Shown here: one piece after another, positions 16,736 to 24,369 of the stretch
Layout: every line of letters starts with the position of its first letter
How positions within the stretch are numbered: the first letter of the stretch is position 1
Assembly (NCBI RefSeq): GCF_900108475.1
Contig: NZ_FNWO01000014.1
Location: 28,954-92,953, forward strand
From: Magnetospirillum fulvum
Lineage (GTDB): Bacteria; Pseudomonadota; Alphaproteobacteria; Rhodospirillales; Magnetospirillaceae
Direction of reading: 5' to 3'
DNA: 64,000 nucleotides
The notes under the pieces: model-generated
Database searches by the model: none
What the model was told of the DNA's origin: nothing
What the model saw: only the letters and a program-made list of their open reading frames with translations
Translations under genes and position numbers: made by a program

Positions 16736-17231
16736 CGCGTACCGCCGCCAGGGCGGCGGCGTAATCGGGTTCGTCGGCGATTTCGGCGACCAACTGGGTG
16801 TGGACGATCGTGCCATCCTTGATCACGACGACGGCGCGGGCCAGCAGACCGGCCAGCGGGCTATCGACGATCCGCAGGCCATAGCGGTCGCCAAAGCCCT
16901 TGTCGCGCAGATCGGATAGCGGCTTGACCCGCTCCAGCCCCTCGGCACCGCAGAACCGGGCCTGGGCGAAGGGCAGATCGGCGGAAATGCACAGCACCGC
17001 GACATTGCCCAGCGCATTCAACTCGGCATTGAAGCGACGCACCGACGCGGCGCAGGTCGGCGTATCAACGCTGGGGAAGATGTTCAGCACCACCGTCTGA
17101 CCGGCGAAGGCGGCCAGGCCGACATCGGCGAGGTCGGTTCCGGTCAGGGAGAAGTCCGGGGCGGGCGTTCCGGGCGCGGGCAGTTCGCCGACAGTGTTAA
17201 CGGGGGTGCCCTGAAGGGTGATGGTCGCCAT
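16731..17231 (-). CDS. tpx: Thiol peroxidase Tpx
   Basis: A 166-residue atypical two-Cys peroxiredoxin that reduces hydrogen peroxide and organic peroxides with thioredoxin. The peroxidatic Cys60 lies in FPSVDTPTCAASVRRFN and the resolving Cys94 in ARFCGAEGLE, both at the positions found in E. coli Tpx. The start at 17231 gives the family's normal length and N-terminus (MATITLQGTPVNTVGELP). Its TAA stop lies within the terminal hairpin of a repeat element. It heads a short run of leftward genes; co-transcription with the genes upstream is possible. Confidence 0.95.
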   Translation of the reverse strand: MATITLQGTPVNTVGELPAPGTPAPDFSLTGTDLADVGLAAFAGQTVVLNIFPSVDTPTCAASVRRFNAELNALGNVAVLCISADLPFAQARFCGAEGLERVKPLSDLRDKGFGDRYGLRIVDSPLAGLLARAVVVIKDGTIVHTQLVAEIADEPDYAAALAAVRG

Positions 17232-17305
17232 GGGATTCGGTTCTCCGTAACGGATTGGGAACCCTGACTGTGCCCCATCCCCCGCCTTGGGGCAACGAAG
17301 GAAGG

Positions 17306-17650
17306 TCAGGCCATCCGGCGGCGCAGCACCGACCAGACGATCCAGGCGGTGACCGCCGGGGCGCACATCAGCATCAGCCGGTTGACCGCGACGGCAAAGC
17401 CCCAGCGTTCGCCCGACAGCAGGAAAGCCTGTTTGCACTCGAAACGCTGCTGGAAGGTGCCTTCGCAGGTCCGCATCCGCTGCTGCATCGTCTTCGAAGT
17501 GTGGTTATCGACGATTTCGGGCGGCACCGTGCCGAAGAACATCCAGCCCGACACCGCCAGCCAGATCACGCAGCCGAGCGTAACAAACCAATCGCCGGTT
17601 CGACGCCGCCGCTGGATTTCGACATAAGGATCGGACAGGAACATTGTCAT
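17306..17650 (-). CDS. Hypothetical two-helix membrane protein
   Basis: A 114-residue frame from ATG 17650 (alternative 17644). It has two clear membrane segments, FVTLGCVIWLAVSGWMFFGT near the N-terminus and LMLMCAPAVTAWIVWSVL near the C-terminus, linked by a ~45-residue loop with two Cys (MRTCEGTFQQRFECKQ) that could form a disulfide if periplasmic. No family is recognised. It lies between tpx and the DUF1178 gene, all in the same direction. Confidence 0.65.
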   Translation of the reverse strand: MTMFLSDPYVEIQRRRRTGDWFVTLGCVIWLAVSGWMFFGTVPPEIVDNHTSKTMQQRMRTCEGTFQQRFECKQAFLLSGERWGFAVAVNRLMLMCAPAVTAWIVWSVLRRRMA

Positions 17651-17739
17651 CGAACTGACTGGACAGAGGATGGGCCGGGACGGATCAGTCTGACAGGGCC
17701 GGGTTAAGGGGGGATTAAGTCCCCCTCCCCGGCGCGCCG

Positions 17740-17976
17740 TCAGTGCTGGTTGGCGAAGGCGCAGCCGCCGCAGCCCTGGGGCGGGCAGGCCGGGGCGGGA
17801 GCGGCGGCCTTGGCCCGGCCGAGATTGGGGGCCATGATCGCCTTGGCGACGTCGGTGGCGCCGCATTCGGGGCAGGCCAGCGTTCCGGCGGCGGCGCGGC
17901 TGTCATACTCGGCACCGTTGGCGAACCATTCCTCGAATTCGTGGCCGTGGGCACAACGCAGGCGGTAGAGAATCAT
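17740..17976 (-). CDS. DUF1178 family zinc-ribbon protein, short form
   Basis: A 78-residue protein. It starts MILYRLRCAHGHEFEEWFAN and continues with SRAAAGTLACPECGATDVAK, the paired-Cys start of DUF1178 proteins that presumably binds zinc. Family members are usually around 140-150 residues; here the middle and end are replaced by a short Ala/Pro-rich tail ending CGGCAFANQH. It could be a naturally short variant. It lies 32 bases after pxpC. The function of the family is unknown. Confidence 0.75.
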   Translation of the reverse strand: MILYRLRCAHGHEFEEWFANGAEYDSRAAAGTLACPECGATDVAKAIMAPNLGRAKAAAPAPACPPQGCGGCAFANQH

Positions 17977-18008
17977 CGGGGGCCATTCCTTTGCTGGGAG
18001 CCGCCCCG

Positions 18009-19073
18009 TTATATCGTTCCGGCCGAGGGCGGTGCAACCGGCTCTTCATCGCCGGTCACCGCGCCCGAGATCAACTCGGCCCGATAGAGCGCGGCAAGGT
18101 CGATCCGGCCGTTTTCCTCAACCGGAGCAAGGGAGTCGAGGCAGTCCTGCATCGCCCGTTCCTGGGCGCGCCGCACCGCTTCGGCCTCGGCGACCGTCAC
18201 GGCGCGAAATTCGAGCCGATCGCCCGGGAGGGCGCGGCCCAGACGGGGCAGGTCGGCCGAGATCGCGGTGGCGATCTTGGCATAGCCGCCGGTGGTCTGG
18301 TGGTCGGCCAGCAGCAGGATCGGGCTGCCGTCGCCCGGCACCTGAAGGCATCCGGCGACGATCCCGTCGGAAACGATGTCGGCTTGACCACGATGGCGCA
18401 GCTTTGGTCCCTCCAGCCGCATCCCCATCCGGTCCGAGCGCGTCCCGACCTGATAGCAAGACGACAGCAGGGTGGCGAGCGCGTCCGGGGTAAAGGCGTC
18501 GGCCTGCGGTCCGGGAACCAGCCGGATCGGGCCGTCGCCATAGGGCAGGGGGCGGGTCAGCCTCCGCTCCGGCCCCGGTTCGGCATTGTCGCGGCAGAGC
18601 GGCAGCGGTCCCGCTTCCAGCGTCCGCCCGCCCAGCGGCCCCAGACCGGCGGCGAGGTGGGTCGACAGGCTGCCCAGCAGCGGGGCGATGGCGAAGCCCC
18701 CCTCGACCGCCAGATAGGCGACCAGACTGCCATTGATCGGACCGATCTCGAGCAGATCGCCCCGTTCCAGCCGCCACGAGCGGTCGGGGGCCAGCGTCCG
18801 CCGCTCTCCGGTGGTTTTGGTCAGGCTGATCCGGGCCGGACCGGCCAGCGCGATCCGCACCGACTCCGCCGCGACCCGCAGCAGCGGACCGGACAAGGTC
18901 AGTTCCAGACATCCCGTGCCGGGGGGATTGCCGACCAGGGCGTTGGCGAGGCCGAGCCCGATCCGGTCCATCGCTCCGGCGACCGGGATGCCCATCGCCC
19001 GCCACCCGATCCGCCCCAGATCCTGGAGCGAAGTGCGCGGGCCGGGTCGCAGCAGGTCGAGCGTCGGGGTCAT
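18009..19073 (-). CDS. pxpC: 5-oxoprolinase subunit C (biotin-dependent carboxyltransferase family)
   Basis: A protein of 354 residues of the KipA/PxpC family. Typical features are the start VLRPGPRTSLQDLGR-like (here LLRPGPRTSLQDLGRIGW), PVAGAMDRIGLGLANALVGN, SDRMGMRLEGP and DGIVAGCLQVPGDGSPILLL. With PxpA and PxpB it forms the ATP-dependent 5-oxoprolinase that opens 5-oxoproline, a damage product of glutamine, to glutamate. The ATG at 19073 overlaps the end of pxpB (ATGA), showing translational coupling. No pxpA is adjacent. Confidence 0.9.
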   Translation of the reverse strand: MTPTLDLLRPGPRTSLQDLGRIGWRAMGIPVAGAMDRIGLGLANALVGNPPGTGCLELTLSGPLLRVAAESVRIALAGPARISLTKTTGERRTLAPDRSWRLERGDLLEIGPINGSLVAYLAVEGGFAIAPLLGSLSTHLAAGLGPLGGRTLEAGPLPLCRDNAEPGPERRLTRPLPYGDGPIRLVPGPQADAFTPDALATLLSSCYQVGTRSDRMGMRLEGPKLRHRGQADIVSDGIVAGCLQVPGDGSPILLLADHQTTGGYAKIATAISADLPRLGRALPGDRLEFRAVTVAEAEAVRRAQERAMQDCLDSLAPVEENGRIDLAALYRAELISGAVTGDEEPVAPPSAGTI

Positions 19074-19795
19074 CGCTGCGGGTCCGGTTCGAGACGGGGG
19101 CGGGTGGCGGCCAAGGCGGCGAAGCGGCCGGGATCGACCGGTTCGAAGCGGACCCGATCCCCGGCGGCCAGCGGCACCGGCGGCGACCATGCCGGATCGA
19201 ACAGCGTCAGCGGGCAGCGCCCGAGCAGGTGCCAGCCGCCGGGGCTGTCGCTGGGATAGATTGCCGCCATCGTGTCGGCGATCGCGACCGACCCGGCGGG
19301 GACGCGGGGGCGGGGATCGGCGCGGCGCGGCAGCCGCAAGGCCGGGTCGAGCCCGGTCAGATAGGCGAAGCCGGGGAGGAAGCCGATCATGCCGACAACA
19401 TAAGCGGGGGCGCACAGGCGGGCGATCACCGCGTCGGGGCCAAGGCCGGTCGCGGCGGCCACCGCCGCCAGATCGGGGGCGAAGGCTTCGTCGCAGCAGA
19501 CCGGGAGAACCCAGCGCCGGGGCGGGGGCGGCGCGGCCTGGGCGGTTGCGTCATCAAGTGTCCGCAGCGCCGCTTCCAGCTCTGCCCGGCTGGCGGTCAA
19601 CGGGTCATAGACGACCAACAGCGAGCGAAGGGTGGGGACCAGATCGACGAGTCCGATCAATCCGCCGCTTTGGCGGGCCTTACGGGCGGCGGCGGCGAGC
19701 TCGGCGACGCGGGCACCCGGTTCGGGATCGAGTCCGTCGCCATACTCGATGGCGAAGGCGGTGTCGCCCAGGCTGATGACGTGCGGCGGTCGCAT
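19070..19795 (-). CDS. pxpB: 5-oxoprolinase subunit B (KipI family)
   Basis: A 241-residue protein with the family's N-terminal GDTAFAIEYGD and the cyclophilin-like core: FLPGFAYLTGLDPALRLPRR, PRVPAGSVAIADTMAAIYP and SPGGWHLLGRCPLTLFDP. It works with PxpC as the kinase/carboxyltransferase-like pair of 5-oxoprolinase. Translation is coupled to pxpC by a 4-base overlap. The gene starts right after the HD-GYP regulator ends; the short gap (15 bases) suggests read-through from it. Confidence 0.9.
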   Translation of the reverse strand: MRPPHVISLGDTAFAIEYGDGLDPEPGARVAELAAAARKARQSGGLIGLVDLVPTLRSLLVVYDPLTASRAELEAALRTLDDATAQAAPPPPRRWVLPVCCDEAFAPDLAAVAAATGLGPDAVIARLCAPAYVVGMIGFLPGFAYLTGLDPALRLPRRADPRPRVPAGSVAIADTMAAIYPSDSPGGWHLLGRCPLTLFDPAWSPPVPLAAGDRVRFEPVDPGRFAALAATRPRLEPDPQR

Positions 19796-19810
19796 GCCCG
19801 ATGGTAAGAT

Positions 19811-20911
19811 TTAATCCCGGACCGCGTCCAGCAGCATGGTGCGGAACAGGCGGAGCAGATGCTGGTCGAGATGGTGGCTCATCTGCTCGGTCATCAGGGT
19901 CAGGGCCTTTTCCGCCTCCATCGCCGGTTTATAGACCCGGCGGTCGGTCAGGGCGCTGAACACGTCGGCGATCGAGGCCATCCGGGCCAGTTCGTTCAGT
20001 TCGCCTTTGGGCAATCCGAGCGGATAGCCGGTGCCGTCTAGTTTTTCGTGATGTTGGGCGGCGATGATCACCACCGGCCTGGGGATCGCGGCCCCGGCGT
20101 CGAGATAGCGGATCGTCTCGGTGACGTGGCCCTTCATCACCGCGAATTCCGCCTCGGTCAGGCGGCCCGGCTTGTTGAGGATTTCATGGGGAATCGCCAC
20201 CTTGCCGACATCGTGGAGCAGGCCGCCGCTGGCCAGCATCATCAAATCCTCGCGCGGCAGCCCCAGCGTGTGGCCGAACAGCGACAACAGCGTCGCCACC
20301 CGCAGGCTGTGGGCATAGGAATAATTGTCGTGCTCTTTGACCCCGTCGAGAATGCCCCGGACATCGTTGGTGCCGATCGCATCGACCAGGGGGGCGCAGG
20401 CGTCCTTGACCGAGGTGAAGCGCACCGGCTCGCCCGCCGCGATCGAGTCCGATATGTCGTTGAAAATCTCGACCGTGCCCTTCAAGGCCTGACGCGAGGG
20501 GTCGGTCAGTTCGTTCCACCGCGACTCGACATCGTGGTTGATCAGGGCCGAGATCGTCCGGATCAGATGGTTGCGGCCATAGGGTTTGGGCAGACAGGCA
20601 TTGGCCCCGCATTGGCTGAGGGCCGAGGCAATCTCGGCCTTGTCGTGGCGCGACACCAACACCACCGCCACCTCGGCCAGGACCGGCTCCTGCCGCATCT
20701 GGTGGATCAGGGCGAAGCCGCCATGGGGCGGGATTTCGTCGTCGATCAGCACCACCCGGGGCGGCGCGATGCGCAGCCCATGCCATCCCCGTTCGGCGTC
20801 GGGATATTGGTTGACCCGATACATCGACATCAACACCTCGGCAACCTTGGCTCGGTTGGTGGCGTTGCTGTCGATGACGGAGATCAGAGGGACGTGCATC
20901 GGAATGTGCAT
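19811..20911 (-). CDS. Response regulator with HD-GYP cyclic-di-GMP phosphodiesterase domain
   Basis: A protein of about 366 residues. An N-terminal receiver-like domain (LISVIDSNATNRAKVAEVL, with VVLIDDE as the phospho-acceptor region) is followed by an HD-GYP domain: LLHDVGKVAIP (His233-Asp234) and HHEKLDGTGYP (Gly295-Tyr296-Pro297), with IADVFSALTDRRVY behind. Residues for metal binding and catalysis are present, so c-di-GMP breakdown is likely. The input kinase is unknown. ATGs at 20911 and 20899 are both plausible; neither has a strong ribosome site. Confidence 0.88.
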   Translation of the reverse strand: MHIPMHVPLISVIDSNATNRAKVAEVLMSMYRVNQYPDAERGWHGLRIAPPRVVLIDDEIPPHGGFALIHQMRQEPVLAEVAVVLVSRHDKAEIASALSQCGANACLPKPYGRNHLIRTISALINHDVESRWNELTDPSRQALKGTVEIFNDISDSIAAGEPVRFTSVKDACAPLVDAIGTNDVRGILDGVKEHDNYSYAHSLRVATLLSLFGHTLGLPREDLMMLASGGLLHDVGKVAIPHEILNKPGRLTEAEFAVMKGHVTETIRYLDAGAAIPRPVVIIAAQHHEKLDGTGYPLGLPKGELNELARMASIADVFSALTDRRVYKPAMEAEKALTLMTEQMSHHLDQHLLRLFRTMLLDAVRD

Positions 20912-21248
20912 AAGCCGAATATGAGTGGTAGCCTGAGACGACAGTGATAGATTGACGCCAGTCACCAAGGCTAACGATAGACCGATCGTAGGCGGTGAAA
21001 TAAGAGCAAATTGACGCATATTGCAACGAATTACGCCGTGCCATTTTGTCGCGGGAGGGCGCGTATCTCTCAGGGTGATTTGCTTGATTTGACAATCCCC
21101 CGCAGTTGCGCCCTGTCTTATCTGAGAGCGTGAGGCGTGGAACGGGCTTCCCGTTGCCTGCCGTCGCGGTTACCTTGCGCCATCCGTTCCGCCCCGGCAC
21201 GACTGAAGGTTCCGATCGCTGCCGGTTGGTTTCAGGGGAGATCCTCGC
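20912..21248. other. Divergent intergenic region between the HD-GYP and DUF2155 genes
   Basis: No gene is supported. It must hold promoters for the leftward HD-GYP gene and the rightward DUF2155 gene. A TTGACA lies at 21094-21099 on the plus strand, but no well-spaced -10 is obvious. Confidence 0.45.
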
Positions 21249-21758
21249 ATGCGTCCGAACATGGCCGTCTTCGCCCTCGCGCTTTTGGCAGCGCCGCTGA
21301 GTGGGCTGGCTCAATCCGCGCCACCGGGTGCTTATCCGGACCCGATGACGTCGGCCCCGGTGCTGCGTCCGCCGCTCCAGCCGCCCGCGCCGGTCGCCGC
21401 GCCGGTTCCTGTGTTACCGCCGCCGCCGCTGCATCTGGGAGCCGACCTGTCGTTTCCGGTCGCGGTGTTGCAAGGGCTCGACAAAGTCAGCGCCCGGGTG
21501 CTGACGATCGAGGCTCCGGTCGGCACGCCGGTCCGCTTCGGCTCGCTCGAGATCATCGCCCGGGCCTGCAAGAAGCGGCCGCCCGAAGACCTGCCCGAAA
21601 GCGCGGCTTTTCTCGATATCTGGGAATTGCGGCCGGGCGAGCCGACGGCGGAACTGTTCCGCGGCTGGATGTTCGCCTCCAGCCCGGCGCTGTCGGCGAT
21701 GGAGCACCCGGTTTACGATATCTGGGTGCTCGATTGCAAAGGGGCGCCAGGGCGCTGA
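21249..21758 (+). CDS. Secreted DUF2155 domain protein
   Basis: A 169-residue protein. MRPNMAVFALALLAAPLSGLAQ is a signal peptide, followed by a long Pro/Ala linker. The DUF2155 domain contains VLQGLDKVSARVLTIEAPVG, FGSLEIIARACKKRPPED, AAFLDIWE and FRGWMFASSPALSAMEHPVYDIWVLDC, which are all recognisable hallmarks. It should be periplasmic. The family is common in alphaproteobacteria and has no firm function. AGGGGAG lies 9 bases before the ATG. Confidence 0.88.
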   Translation: MRPNMAVFALALLAAPLSGLAQSAPPGAYPDPMTSAPVLRPPLQPPAPVAAPVPVLPPPPLHLGADLSFPVAVLQGLDKVSARVLTIEAPVGTPVRFGSLEIIARACKKRPPEDLPESAAFLDIWELRPGEPTAELFRGWMFASSPALSAMEHPVYDIWVLDCKGAPGR

Positions 21759-21933
21759 TTTATGGCGCAGCGCAACATAATTTCTTCCCGGCCTGAGCGG
21801 CGAAATAAAATATCGAATTTCGGTGCGGATGCAAGCCCCTCGTGCGAATGTGCAGCCTGCCCATTCGACATTGGTGGTAGCGGGGGCGGGGGGGTAAAGA
21901 ACCCCAATGGACATCTGTGTGGAGCCGCCGTGC

Positions 21934-23451
21934 ATGTATAGAGATCGTATCCTGCTCAAGTCGCTGTGGGGCAAGGTGGTTGGTGCGGAAGAAGCCGCCC
22001 TGCACATCCAGGACGGAATGACCGTCGGGATGAGCGGCTTCACCCGTTCCGGCGACGCCAAGGTCGTCCCCATGGCTTTGGCCGAACGCGCCACCGAGCA
22101 GCCGCTGAAGATCAGCCTGATGACGGGCGCCAGCCTTGGCAGCGACATCGACAAAACCCTGGCCGAAGCTCATGTGCTGTCGCGCCGTCTGCCGTTCCAG
22201 GCCGACCCGGTGCTGCGCAAGGCGATCAATGCCGGCGAGGTGATGTTCGTCGATCAGCATCTGTCGGAAACCGTCGAGATGCTGCGCTCGCGCCAGTTGC
22301 CGAAGATCGACGTCGCCGTGATCGAAGCGGTGGCGATCACCGAAGACGGCGGGATCATCCCGACCAGCTCGATCGGCAATTCCGCGACCTTCGCGATCCT
22401 GGCCGAGAAGATCATCGTCGAGATCAACATCCATCAGAGCATGGATCTGGTCGGTCTCCACGACGTCTATATCCCGACCCGGCGTCCGCACCGCGAGCCG
22501 ATTCCGCTGATGACTCCCAGCGACCGCATCGGCCTGCCTTATATTCCGGTCGATCCCTCGCGCATCGCTGCGATCGTCATCACCGAGAAGATGGACTCGT
22601 TTGCGACGATCACCCCGCCGGACGAGGAAACCAACGCCATCGCCGGTCATCTGATCGAGTTCTTCCGCGACGAAGTGCGCAAGGGCCGTCTGTCGACCTC
22701 GCTCCAGCCGCTCCAGGCCGGGATTGGCTCGATCGCCAACGCGGTGCTGCACGGCTTCATCGACAGCCCGTTCCATAATCTGACGATGTATTCCGAGGTG
22801 TTGCAGGATTCGACCTTCGAACTGCTCGACGCCGGCAAGATGACCTTCGCCTCGGGTTCGGCCCTGTCGCTGTCGGGCGATTGCGCCCGCAAGTTCTTTG
22901 GCGACGTCAAGCGCTACAAGGACCGGCTGGTGCTGCGGCCGCAGGAAGTGTCGAACCATCCCGAGGTGATCCGTCGTCTCGGCCTGATCGGCATCAACAC
23001 CGCGCTCGAGGCCGACATCTACGGAAACGTCAACTCGACCCACGTCAACGGCACCCAGATGATGAACGGCATCGGCGGTTCGGGCGACTTTGCCCGCAAC
23101 TGTTATCTGTCGGTGTTCGTCACCAAGTCGATCGCCAAGGGCGGCAAGCTGTCCTCGATCGTGCCGATGGTTACCCATGTCGATCATTGCGAACACGATG
23201 TCGATCTGATCGTGACCGAGCAGGGCCTGGCCGATCTGCGCGGGCTGGCCCCGCGTGAGCGGGCCTCGCTGATCATCGAGAATTGTATGCATCCGACCTA
23301 TCGCGACATGGCGCGCGATTACTACAAGCGGGCGCTGGCCCGTGGCGGTCACACTCCGCATCTGATGGACGAAGCCTTCTCCTGGCATCTCAATGCCCAG
23401 CGGACCGGCAGCATGCTGGTTCAGGCTCCGACCGCCGCCGCCGCCGAGTAA
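21934..23451 (+). CDS. Succinyl-CoA:acetate CoA-transferase / acetyl-CoA hydrolase family
   Basis: A 505-residue protein of the Ach1/AarC/ScpC family. It begins MYRDRILLKSLWGKVVGAEE; a GGAG site precedes this ATG, and the earlier ATG at 21907 is less likely. Conserved blocks are TVGMSGFTRSGDAKVVP, GIGSIANAVL, NLTMYSEVLQD (the catalytic Glu region), GGSGDFARNCYLSVF and HVDHCEHDVDLIVTEQGLADLR. It moves CoA between succinate and acetate, linking acetate metabolism with the TCA cycle, useful to a photoheterotroph living on organic acids. The gene stands alone and is followed by a strong terminator. Confidence 0.93.
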   Translation: MYRDRILLKSLWGKVVGAEEAALHIQDGMTVGMSGFTRSGDAKVVPMALAERATEQPLKISLMTGASLGSDIDKTLAEAHVLSRRLPFQADPVLRKAINAGEVMFVDQHLSETVEMLRSRQLPKIDVAVIEAVAITEDGGIIPTSSIGNSATFAILAEKIIVEINIHQSMDLVGLHDVYIPTRRPHREPIPLMTPSDRIGLPYIPVDPSRIAAIVITEKMDSFATITPPDEETNAIAGHLIEFFRDEVRKGRLSTSLQPLQAGIGSIANAVLHGFIDSPFHNLTMYSEVLQDSTFELLDAGKMTFASGSALSLSGDCARKFFGDVKRYKDRLVLRPQEVSNHPEVIRRLGLIGINTALEADIYGNVNSTHVNGTQMMNGIGGSGDFARNCYLSVFVTKSIAKGGKLSSIVPMVTHVDHCEHDVDLIVTEQGLADLRGLAPRERASLIIENCMHPTYRDMARDYYKRALARGGHTPHLMDEAFSWHLNAQRTGSMLVQAPTAAAAE

Positions 23452-23479
23452 ATCCGGTCGCGACGTGTCAGACGAAAAA

Positions 23480-23513
23480 GGGGCGCTCCGCTATCGGGGC
23501 GCCCCTGTTTTTT
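23480..23513 (+). terminator. Intrinsic terminator after the CoA-transferase gene
   Basis: Arms GGGGCGC (23480-23486) and GCGCCCC (23499-23505) followed by TGTTTTTT. It lies about 30 bases after the stop codon. Confidence 0.88.
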
Positions 23514-23515
23514 GG

Positions 23516-23628
23516 CTAGAGTTTGTCTGAGTTTAACGGTCTCGCCTTTTGGGGCCGTCACCCCCGGGCTTGACCCGGGGGCCGACCATGACGGGTCGGG
23601 TGTTTTCCCTTGACCCGGACAAACTCTA
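23516..23628. repeat. CTAGAGTTTGTC-bounded inverted repeat element
   Basis: A 113-bp element with outer arms TAGAGTTTGTC (23517-23527) and GACAAACTCTA (23618-23628). Inside is a second hairpin, CCCCCGGGCTTGACCCGGGGG-like (arms of 8 bp). The CTAGAG boundary and nested-hairpin layout resemble the other gene-end repeats in the window. It lies between two convergent genes. Confidence 0.75.
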
Positions 23629-23640
23629 AAACCTGCGGTC

Positions 23641-24048
23641 TCAGCCGAGAGCGTTGTCGAGCAGATAGCGGGCGATGTCGGTCGGCTTGACCTTGATCTC
23701 GTTGACCTCGCGGCCGTTTTCGAGCGCGAAGCGAATCCGCATCGAGTTCTCGACCGTGCCGGGATTGATCTTGACGATTCCGGCCTCGCCTTTCAGGCGG
23801 GGATAATAAGCGGGATCGACCATCTTTTCCTTGCGTCCCATCCGCTCCAGGATCGCCGCTTCGGATTCGGCGTCGGCGGGACGGGCGGTGACCACCACCC
23901 AATCGGCGGCTCCGGCCAGCCCCTGGGCCAGATGCTCGGCGGGCGTCCCCTCGGCGAGATAGCCAAGTTTATAAAGGTGCTTGCCCAGCCCGACATCTCC
24001 GCCCCAGGCTTGCAGGATTTTGCTTTTGGCGACGTAGGCTGTCCCCAT
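23641..24048 (-). CDS. Conserved-type hypothetical protein
   Basis: A 135-residue soluble protein from an ATG at 24048 (GGGGGAAGG upstream). Features include the N-terminal MGTAYVAKSKILQAWGGDVG, ADWVVVTARPADAESEAAIL and a C-terminal half of beta-rich composition (INPGTVENSMRIRFALENGR). No family or motif I can name. It is flanked on both sides by inverted-repeat elements and stands alone. Confidence 0.7.
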   Translation of the reverse strand: MGTAYVAKSKILQAWGGDVGLGKHLYKLGYLAEGTPAEHLAQGLAGAADWVVVTARPADAESEAAILERMGRKEKMVDPAYYPRLKGEAGIVKINPGTVENSMRIRFALENGREVNEIKVKPTDIARYLLDNALG

Positions 24049-24091
24049 TCCTTCCCCCTTGCGATCGGGGCGAACCCGACCCGGTCCGCCG

Positions 24092-24166
24092 TTCGTGTCC
24101 CGATTCCGAAGTTCGTATCGTCGAAATCCGGCATCTTTCGAACTTCGGAATCGATCAGGACACGAA
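24092..24166. repeat. Long interrupted inverted repeat 1
   Basis: Inner arms CGATTCCGAAGTTCG (24101-24115) and CGAACTTCGGAATCG (24139-24153) are perfect. The outer arms TTCGTGTCC (24092-24100) and GGACACGAA (24158-24166) extend the stem with a small bulge. No T-run follows. It could form a cruciform about 24 bp long. Confidence 0.85.
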
Positions 24167-24180
24167 TAACTCTATGTTTT

Positions 24181-24258
24181 CTAGTGTGGTTTTCGGATTC
24201 GAAGCTCCTAAAATCGTTCGCGGCACGAATGATAGGAACTTCGAATCCTCCACACTAG
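24181..24258. repeat. Long interrupted inverted repeat 2
   Basis: Outer arms CTAGTGTGG (24181-24189) and CCACACTAG (24250-24258) with inner arms GGATTCGAAGCTCCTA (24195-24210) and TAGGAACTTCGAATCC (24233-24248, one mismatch). It is only 14 bases from inverted repeat 1 and shares the TTCGAA-type core, so the two may be relatives. Confidence 0.85.
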
Positions 24259-24369
24259 CGAACTGGTAGCACGCGGCGGGGGGCTTCGGCAAAGCCTTGC
24301 GCCGGGCTTTGCCCCGGGCGTGGCCTCGGGCATGATGGGGATGGGGCGATCAGCGGAGGACGGGATCGG

